Assembly (NCBI RefSeq): GCF_001715295.1
Contig: NZ_MDKB01000003.1
Span: 265,954 to 329,953, forward strand
DNA from: Streptomyces griseus
GTDB taxonomy: Bacteria; Actinomycetota; Actinomycetes; Streptomycetales; Streptomycetaceae
Length of the DNA stretch: 64,000 bases
Reading direction: 5' to 3'
This document shows positions 58,736 to 64,000 of this stretch, one piece after another. The position numbers and the translations under genes were made by a program. The notes beneath the pieces are model-generated. The model saw only the letters and a list, made by a program, of their open reading frames with translations. It was not told the DNA's origin and made no database searches. The stretch's first letter is position 1; each line of letters opens with the position of its first letter.

Positions 58736-61700
58736 TCAGCCGGCCAGACAGGAAGGACCGAGCAGGACCTTCAGGTCGCCGAAGAGTGCCGGGTCGGGCT
58801 TGACCCGGTGACGGTCGAGCCGGAGCACGGTGGTCTTGCGGGGTCCCTGGAGCCTGATGCGGACCTCCGTGTCGCCCCGGTGGCTGCTGAGGACCTCGCC
58901 GAGCCGGCTGACCATGGGCGGGGTGATCTTGACCGTGGGGATGGTGAGGACGACGGGGGCGTTGGTCCCGGCCGACGAGATGTCGGGCACCTGCATCTCC
59001 ATGGCGACCAGGCGGGGAATGTCCTCGCGCTTGTCGAGGCGCCCCTTGACGAAGACGACGGTGTCCTCGACGAGCTGGGTGGAGACCAGCTGGTAGGTCG
59101 CGGGGAAGAACATGCACTCGATGGAGCCCGCGAGGTCCTCGACGGTGGCGATGGCCCAGGCGTTGCCCTGCTTGGTCATCTTGCGCTGGAGGCCGGAGAT
59201 GATGCCGCCGACGGTGACGATGGCACCGTCCGCGTGCTCCCCGCCGGTGAGCTGGGAGATGGCCGCGTCCGACTTGTCGGACAGCACGTGCTCCAGGCCG
59301 AAGAGCGGGTGGTCGGAGACGTACAGGCCGAGCATCTCGCGCTCCTGGGCGAGCAGGTAGGACTTCTCCCACTCGATGTCGGAGAACTCCACGTCGAGCC
59401 CGAAACCCGGCTCGGAGGCGCCGTCGTCCGGTTCGCCCATGCCGCCGAAGAGGTCGAACTGCCCCTCGGCCTCCTTGCGCTTGACCTGCACCACGTTGTC
59501 GATCATCGGCTCGTGGTGGGCGACGAGGCCCTTGCGGGTGTGGCCCATCTCGTCGAAGGCACCCGCCTTGATGAGCGATTCGATGGTCCGCTTGTTGCAG
59601 ACGACCGCTTCGACCTTGTCGAGGAAGTCGGGGAACGAGGAGTACTTCCCCTTCGCCTTGCGGGACCGGATGATCGAGTCGACCACGTTCTGCCCGACGT
59701 TGCGGACGGCGGTCAGGCCGAAGAGGATCACGTCGTCGCCCTGGGCGGCGAAGTTCGACTCGGACTCGTTGACGTTCGGGGGGAGCACCTTGATACCCAT
59801 GCGGCGGCACTCGTTGAGGTAGACCGCCGACTTGTCCTTGTCGTCCTTGACGGAGGTCAGCAGCGCCGCCATGTACTCGGCCGGGTAGTTGGCCTTGAGG
59901 TAGGCGGTCCAGTAGGTGACCAGACCGTACGCGGAGGAGTGCGCCTTGTTGAAGGCGTATCCGGCGAACGGGACGAGGACGTCCCACAGGGCCTTGATCG
60001 CCGCGTCGGAGAAGCCGTTCTTCTTGGCCCCGGCCTCGAAGAGGACGAAGTTCTTCGCCAGCTCGTCGGCCTTCTTCTTACCCATCACGCGGCGCAGGAT
60101 GTCGGCCTCGCCGAGCGAGTAGCCGGCGACGATCTGGGCGGCCTTCTGCACCTGCTCCTGGTACACGATCAGGCCGTAGGTGAGGCCGAGGACCTCCTTG
60201 AGGGGCTCCTCCAGCTCCGGGTGGATCGGGGTGATCTCCTGGCGGCCGTTCTTGCGCTCGGCGTAGTTCGTGTGCGAGTTCATGCCCATCGGGCCCGGCC
60301 GGTAGAGGGCCGAGACGGCGGAGATGTCCTCGAAGTTGTCGGGCTGCATCTGGCGCAGCAGCGAGCGCATCGGTCCGCCGTCGAACTGGAACACCCCGAG
60401 CGTGTCACCGCGGCACAGCAGCTCGTACGTCTTGGGATCGTCCAGGGGCAGGGCGAGCATCTCCAGGTCGACGCCCTTGTTGGCCTTCACCATCTTGATG
60501 GCGTCGTCCATGATCGTCAGGTTGCGCAGGCCCAGGAAGTCCATCTTGAGCAGGCCGAGCGACTCGCACTGCGGGTAGTCCCACTGCGTGATGGTGACGC
60601 CGTCGGTGTGCCGCACCCAGACCGGGGCGTGGTCGACGATGGGCTCGCTGGACATGATCACGCCTGCGGCGTGCACGCCCATCTGGCGGACGAGGCCCTC
60701 GACGCCCTTCGCGGTGTCGATGACCTTGCGGACGTCGGGCTCGTTCTCGTACATCCCCCGGATCTCGCCGGCCTCGCTGTAGCGGGGGTGCTTCGGGTCG
60801 GTGATGCCGCTCAGGTCGATGCCCTTGCCGAGGACGTCGGCGGGCATGGCCTTGGTGAGCCGGTCGCCCATGGCGTACGGGTAGCCCAGGACCCGCGCGG
60901 AGTCCTTGATCGCGTTCTTGGCCTTGATCTTGCCGTAGGTGCCGATCATGGCGACCTTGTCGGCGCCGTACTTCTCGGTCACGTACCTGATCACCTCGAC
61001 GCGCCTGCGCTCGTCGAAGTCGATGTCGACGTCGGGCATGGAGACGCGCTCGGGGTTGAGGAACCGCTCGAAGATCAGCCCGTGCGTGATCGGGTCGAGG
61101 TCGGTGATGCCCATGGCGTACGCGACGATCGAACCGGCGGCCGAGCCGCGGCCCGGGCCGACCGCGATGCCGTTGTTCTTGGCCCACATGATGAAGTCGG
61201 CGACGACGAGGAAGTACCCGGGGAACCCCATCTGGATGATGATGTCCATCTCGTACTCGGCCTGCTTCTGCCGGTCCTCGGGGACGCCTCCCGGGTAGCG
61301 GCGGTCCATGCCGGCCCGGACCTCCTCCTGGAACCAGGTGACCTCGGTGTAGCCCTCCGGGATCTCGAACTTGGGCATCAGGTCGCGCTTCTCGAACATG
61401 CCCGTGGTGTCGATCTGCTCCGCGACCAGGAGGGTGTTGGCGCAGCCCTCCTGCCAGGCGTCCGAGGAGTCGACGCCGTACATCTCGTCCGTCGTCTTGA
61501 GGTAGTAGCCGGTGCCGTCGAAGCGGAAGCGGTCCGGGTCGGAGAGGTTCTTGCCGGTCTGGATGCAGAGCAGGGCGTCGTGGGCCGTCGCCTCGTGGGC
61601 GTACGTGTAGTGGGAGTCGTTCGTCACGAGCGGCGGGATGCCCAGTTTCCTGCCGATCTCCAGGAGCCCGTCGCGGACCCGGCGCTCGATCTCGATGCCG

Positions 61701-62281
61701 TGGTCCATGAGCTCCAGGAAGTACCGGCCCTCACCGAAGATGTCCTTGTAGTCCGAGGCCGCCTGGACCGCCTCGTCGAACTGGCCGAGCCGCAGCCGGG
61801 TCTGCACCTCGCCGGAGGGGCATCCGGTGGACGCGATGAGACCCTCGGACCACTGGGCGATGGTCTCCTTGTCCATACGCGGCCACTTCTGCAGCCAGCC
61901 CTCGGCGTACGCGTCGGAGGAGAGCCGGAAGAGGTTGTGCAGGCCGGTGCTGTTCGCCGCCCAGATCGTCTTGTGGGTGTAGCCGCCGGAACCCGAGACG
62001 TCGTCGCGCTTCTGGTGCGGCTGCCCCCACTGGATCTTGCGCTTGTGCTTGCGCGACTCGGGGGCGACGTAGGCCTCGATGCCGATGATCGGCGTCACCC
62101 CGGCCTTCTTCGCCGAGTGGAAGAAGTCGTACGCCCCGTGCAGGTTGCCGTGGTCGGTCATCGCGATGTGCGACATGCCCATGTCGTTGCAGGCCTCGAA
62201 CATGTCCTTCAGCCGCGCGGCACCGTCCAGCAGCGAGTACTGGGTGTGGACGTGCAGGTGCGTGAAAGGCGGCTTGCTCAC
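58736..62281 (-). CDS. dnaE: DNA polymerase III alpha subunit
   Basis: The 1181-residue main replicative polymerase. The N-terminal PHP domain starts at HLHVHTQYSLLDGA with MTDHGNLHG. The polymerase palm carries the catalytic aspartates in MPDVDIDFDERR (about 413-422). Helix-hairpin-helix and an OB-fold (GGIISGLQRKMTKQG, late C-terminus) follow. The length is normal for actinobacterial DnaE1. The GTG at 62281 follows CGGAGGAACAG, which decides it over the open frame to 62467. Confidence 0.97.
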   Translation of the reverse strand: MSKPPFTHLHVHTQYSLLDGAARLKDMFEACNDMGMSHIAMTDHGNLHGAYDFFHSAKKAGVTPIIGIEAYVAPESRKHKRKIQWGQPHQKRDDVSGSGGYTHKTIWAANSTGLHNLFRLSSDAYAEGWLQKWPRMDKETIAQWSEGLIASTGCPSGEVQTRLRLGQFDEAVQAASDYKDIFGEGRYFLELMDHGIEIERRVRDGLLEIGRKLGIPPLVTNDSHYTYAHEATAHDALLCIQTGKNLSDPDRFRFDGTGYYLKTTDEMYGVDSSDAWQEGCANTLLVAEQIDTTGMFEKRDLMPKFEIPEGYTEVTWFQEEVRAGMDRRYPGGVPEDRQKQAEYEMDIIIQMGFPGYFLVVADFIMWAKNNGIAVGPGRGSAAGSIVAYAMGITDLDPITHGLIFERFLNPERVSMPDVDIDFDERRRVEVIRYVTEKYGADKVAMIGTYGKIKAKNAIKDSARVLGYPYAMGDRLTKAMPADVLGKGIDLSGITDPKHPRYSEAGEIRGMYENEPDVRKVIDTAKGVEGLVRQMGVHAAGVIMSSEPIVDHAPVWVRHTDGVTITQWDYPQCESLGLLKMDFLGLRNLTIMDDAIKMVKANKGVDLEMLALPLDDPKTYELLCRGDTLGVFQFDGGPMRSLLRQMQPDNFEDISAVSALYRPGPMGMNSHTNYAERKNGRQEITPIHPELEEPLKEVLGLTYGLIVYQEQVQKAAQIVAGYSLGEADILRRVMGKKKADELAKNFVLFEAGAKKNGFSDAAIKALWDVLVPFAGYAFNKAHSSAYGLVTYWTAYLKANYPAEYMAALLTSVKDDKDKSAVYLNECRRMGIKVLPPNVNESESNFAAQGDDVILFGLTAVRNVGQNVVDSIIRSRKAKGKYSSFPDFLDKVEAVVCNKRTIESLIKAGAFDEMGHTRKGLVAHHEPMIDNVVQVKRKEAEGQFDLFGGMGEPDDGASEPGFGLDVEFSDIEWEKSYLLAQEREMLGLYVSDHPLFGLEHVLSDKSDAAISQLTGGEHADGAIVTVGGIISGLQRKMTKQGNAWAIATVEDLAGSIECMFFPATYQLVSTQLVEDTVVFVKGRLDKREDIPRLVAMEMQVPDISSAGTNAPVVLTIPTVKITPPMVSRLGEVLSSHRGDTEVRIRLQGPRKTTVLRLDRHRVKPDPALFGDLKVLLGPSCLAG

Positions 62282-62503
62282 GGCGCTGTTCCTCCGGGGC
62301 GGGTCTTCAGGGCGGCGCGAAGCGCCTCGACGAGGGGTGGTGGTGGGGCGACGGGTGGGCGGTGACGGACAGGGGGGACAGCCTGGAAGTCTACGTCCTG
62401 GCGGTCCCGGGCGACGGGCACTCCGGGGTACGGTCGCGCGTTGGAACGTCCGGGACGGCCGTCCCATTTGTCATGAACGCCATGGAGCAGGAGGCACTCA
62501 GCG

Positions 62504-63838
62504 ATGTCGGACACGCAGACCCGCGCACAGGAGCGCGGGGAGCAGATTCTCGCCGTTTTCGACACCGCTTTCGGGGAGCTCCTGGCCGCCGACCCCGCCG
62601 CCTTCCAGGTCAAGTTCCGCAAGATGGCGGGCTCCGCCTTCGCGTTCTACCGCGGTTCCGCCGGGCTGTTCTACGCCGATCTGGAGCGGGAGCAGCACGC
62701 GGGCCCGTATCTGGACGAGCGCACGAGCAGGGTGTGGATCCACGGCGACCTGCACGCCGAGAACTTCGGCACGTACATGGACGCCAACGGCCGGCTGATC
62801 TTCAACGTCAACGACTTCGACGAGGCCTACGTGGGCCCGTTCACCTGGGACCTCAAGCGCTTCGCCGCCTCCGTCGCCCTGATCGGTTACGCGAAGGCGC
62901 TGAGCGACGACCAGATCGGCGAGCTGGTGCGGATCTACGCCGCCGCCTACCGGGAGCGCATCCACGCGCTGGCGACGGGAGCGGGGAGCGGCGCGACGGC
63001 GGAGCTGCCGCCCTTCACCCTGGACACCGCCGAGGGCCCGCTGCTCGGCGCGCTGCGGGCCGCGCGGTCGCTGACCCGGTTCGGGCTGCTCGACTCGATG
63101 ACGGAGATCCGGGACTTCGAGCGCAGGTTCACCGCCGGCGGCGGTGCGATCGACCTGGACGCCGCGACGCGCTACAAGGTGCTCGCCGCCTTCGACGGCT
63201 ACCTGGAGACGCTGCCGGAGTCGAGCCTGACCCGGCCCGACTCCTACCGTGTGAAGGACGTCGTCGGCCGCCGCGGGATCGGCATCGGCTCGGCGGGCCT
63301 GCCCTCGTACAACATCCTCCTCGAGGGCAACAGCGACGCCCTGGAGAACGACGTCGTGATCTACCTCAAGCAGGCGCAGACGCCCGCGGTCTCCCGCCAC
63401 ATCACGGACGCGGCCGTCCGGGAGTACTTCCGGCACGAGGGCCACCGCACGGTCATCTCGCAGCGCGCGCTGCAGGCGCACGCCGACCCGTGGCTGGGCT
63501 GGACCGAGCTGAACGGCACCGGCCAGCTGGTCGCGGAGGTCTCGCCGTACGCGGTGGACCTGGACTGGTCCGACATCGACGAGCCGGAGGAGATCGCCGC
63601 GGTCGTGGCCGACCTGGGCCGGGCGACGGCGACGATGCACGCGGCGGCCGACGACGAGAGCGGGCACTCCCTGGTGCCGTTCTCCACGGAGCGCGCGATC
63701 GACGCGGCGATCGCGGCGGACGAGCAGGGCTTCGCCGAGCTGCTGGTCGACTTCGCCCACGGCTACGGCGCCCGGGCCCGCGCGGACCACCAGATCTTCG
63801 TGGACCTCTTCCGCAACGGCCGTATCCCGGGCCTGTAG
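62504..63838 (+). CDS. DUF2252 family protein
   Basis: A 444-residue cytosolic protein of DUF2252, thought to share a kinase-like/aminoglycoside-phosphotransferase fold. Characteristic motifs are FYRGSAGLFYADL, VWIHGDLHAENFG (HGDxxxxN-like) and FNVNDFDEAYVGPF (DFD, metal binding). No substrate is established for the family. AGGAGG is 9 nt before the ATG. It is divergent from dnaE with 222 nt between. Confidence 0.88.
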   Translation: MSDTQTRAQERGEQILAVFDTAFGELLAADPAAFQVKFRKMAGSAFAFYRGSAGLFYADLEREQHAGPYLDERTSRVWIHGDLHAENFGTYMDANGRLIFNVNDFDEAYVGPFTWDLKRFAASVALIGYAKALSDDQIGELVRIYAAAYRERIHALATGAGSGATAELPPFTLDTAEGPLLGALRAARSLTRFGLLDSMTEIRDFERRFTAGGGAIDLDAATRYKVLAAFDGYLETLPESSLTRPDSYRVKDVVGRRGIGIGSAGLPSYNILLEGNSDALENDVVIYLKQAQTPAVSRHITDAAVREYFRHEGHRTVISQRALQAHADPWLGWTELNGTGQLVAEVSPYAVDLDWSDIDEPEEIAAVVADLGRATATMHAAADDESGHSLVPFSTERAIDAAIAADEQGFAELLVDFAHGYGARARADHQIFVDLFRNGRIPGL

Positions 63839-63881
63839 GACGGTGCGCCCCCGGGTCCTGCGGGCTCGATCACAGGAAGCC

Positions 63882-64000
63882 ATGGCACACTCTGCGGCGA
63901 TGGACGTATCAGGGACGCAGATCAGGGCGGTACGCGCGGCGGTGTTCACCGCCCTCGTCGTCACGCTCTCCTCGGCGTCCCATGTGCTGCTCTCCCGGGT
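63882..64000 (+). CDS. Membrane protein, N-terminal fragment (window edge)
   Basis: The reading frame runs off the end of the window. The first residues (AHSAAMDVSGTQIRAVRA) lead into a hydrophobic segment beginning AVFTALVVTLSSASHVLL, a probable transmembrane helix. ATG 63882 with AGGAAG immediately upstream and ATG 63900 are both in frame. Not enough sequence is present to name it. Confidence 0.55.
   Translation, partial: MAHSAAMDVSGTQIRAVRAAVFTALVVTLSSASHVLLSR

Noticed and set aside
58808..62365. A 1185-codon plus-strand frame across dnaE
   Set aside because: Mirror of dnaE codons, with no recognisable domain or start signal.
1..64000. Mobile elements, prophage, CRISPR arrays, tRNA or rRNA genes
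   Set aside because: No transposase, integrase, repeat-spacer pattern, cloverleaf or rRNA-like segment was recognised on reading both strands.

Overview
This window is chromosomal DNA from a Streptomyces-like actinomycete. The base composition is very GC-rich with strong G/C bias at third codon positions, many starts are GTG, and several genes belong to families typical of the genus: TrpM, PriA, a trypsin close to the S. griseus enzyme, a LipA/LipR-type lipase pair and a GlnR-type operator. No rRNA, tRNA, CRISPR array, insertion sequence or phage gene was seen. The gene order (gltBD, VIT family, ADP-ribosylglycohydrolases, lgt, trpABMC, trpE, hisI, his operon, dnaE) reads as conserved core chromosome rather than an island.

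Layout. Positions 1-9.9 kb: aminopeptidase N, a chorismate mutase, a divergent AraC regulator/GH35 beta-galactosidase pair, a secreted trypsin, an HEXXH protein and an ankyrin protein. 9.9-14.3 kb: a DEAD-box RNA helicase and cold-shock protein (minus strand), a pyridoxamine-oxidase-fold protein and a rhomboid protease. 14.5-20.5 kb: gltD and gltB, preceded by a three-part match to the GlnR operator. 20.9-29.7 kb: a VIT1-like transporter, then a seven-gene plus-strand operon of four divergent ADP-ribosylglycohydrolase (ARH) family proteins, a ribokinase-type kinase, a family III CoA-transferase and a CitE-like lyase. 29.9-38.8 kb (minus): lgt, a DsbA-like protein, trpA, trpB, trpM, trpC, three small membrane proteins, trpE and hisI.

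38.9-43.8 kb: a TIGR03085 protein, then a LuxR/LAL regulator and the polyester-hydrolase-type lipase it probably controls, with strong nested inverted repeats in front of the lipase. 44-49.7 kb (minus): hisD-hisC-hisB-small membrane protein-hisH-priA-ridA-hisF, overlapping at most junctions. 49.9-64 kb: a membrane-anchored protein with pentapeptide-like repeats, a LON-substrate-domain protein, a YbaK deacylase, a membrane protein, an ABC-2 exporter pair, an NYN-domain protein, a small basic protein, dnaE, a DUF2252 protein and a truncated membrane protein at the window edge.

How the genes fit together. GltBD supplies glutamate; the his and trp genes share PRPP- and chorismate-derived precursors, and PriA serves both pathways because no trpF is visible. 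The least explained unit is the ARH operon: four glycohydrolase paralogues with different metal motifs, one apparently degenerate, translationally coupled to a ribose kinase and to a CoA-transferase/lyase pair. A second unexplained item is a 69-bp intergenic element present twice (about 13.2 kb and 54.1 kb) whose differences fall mainly on every third base.
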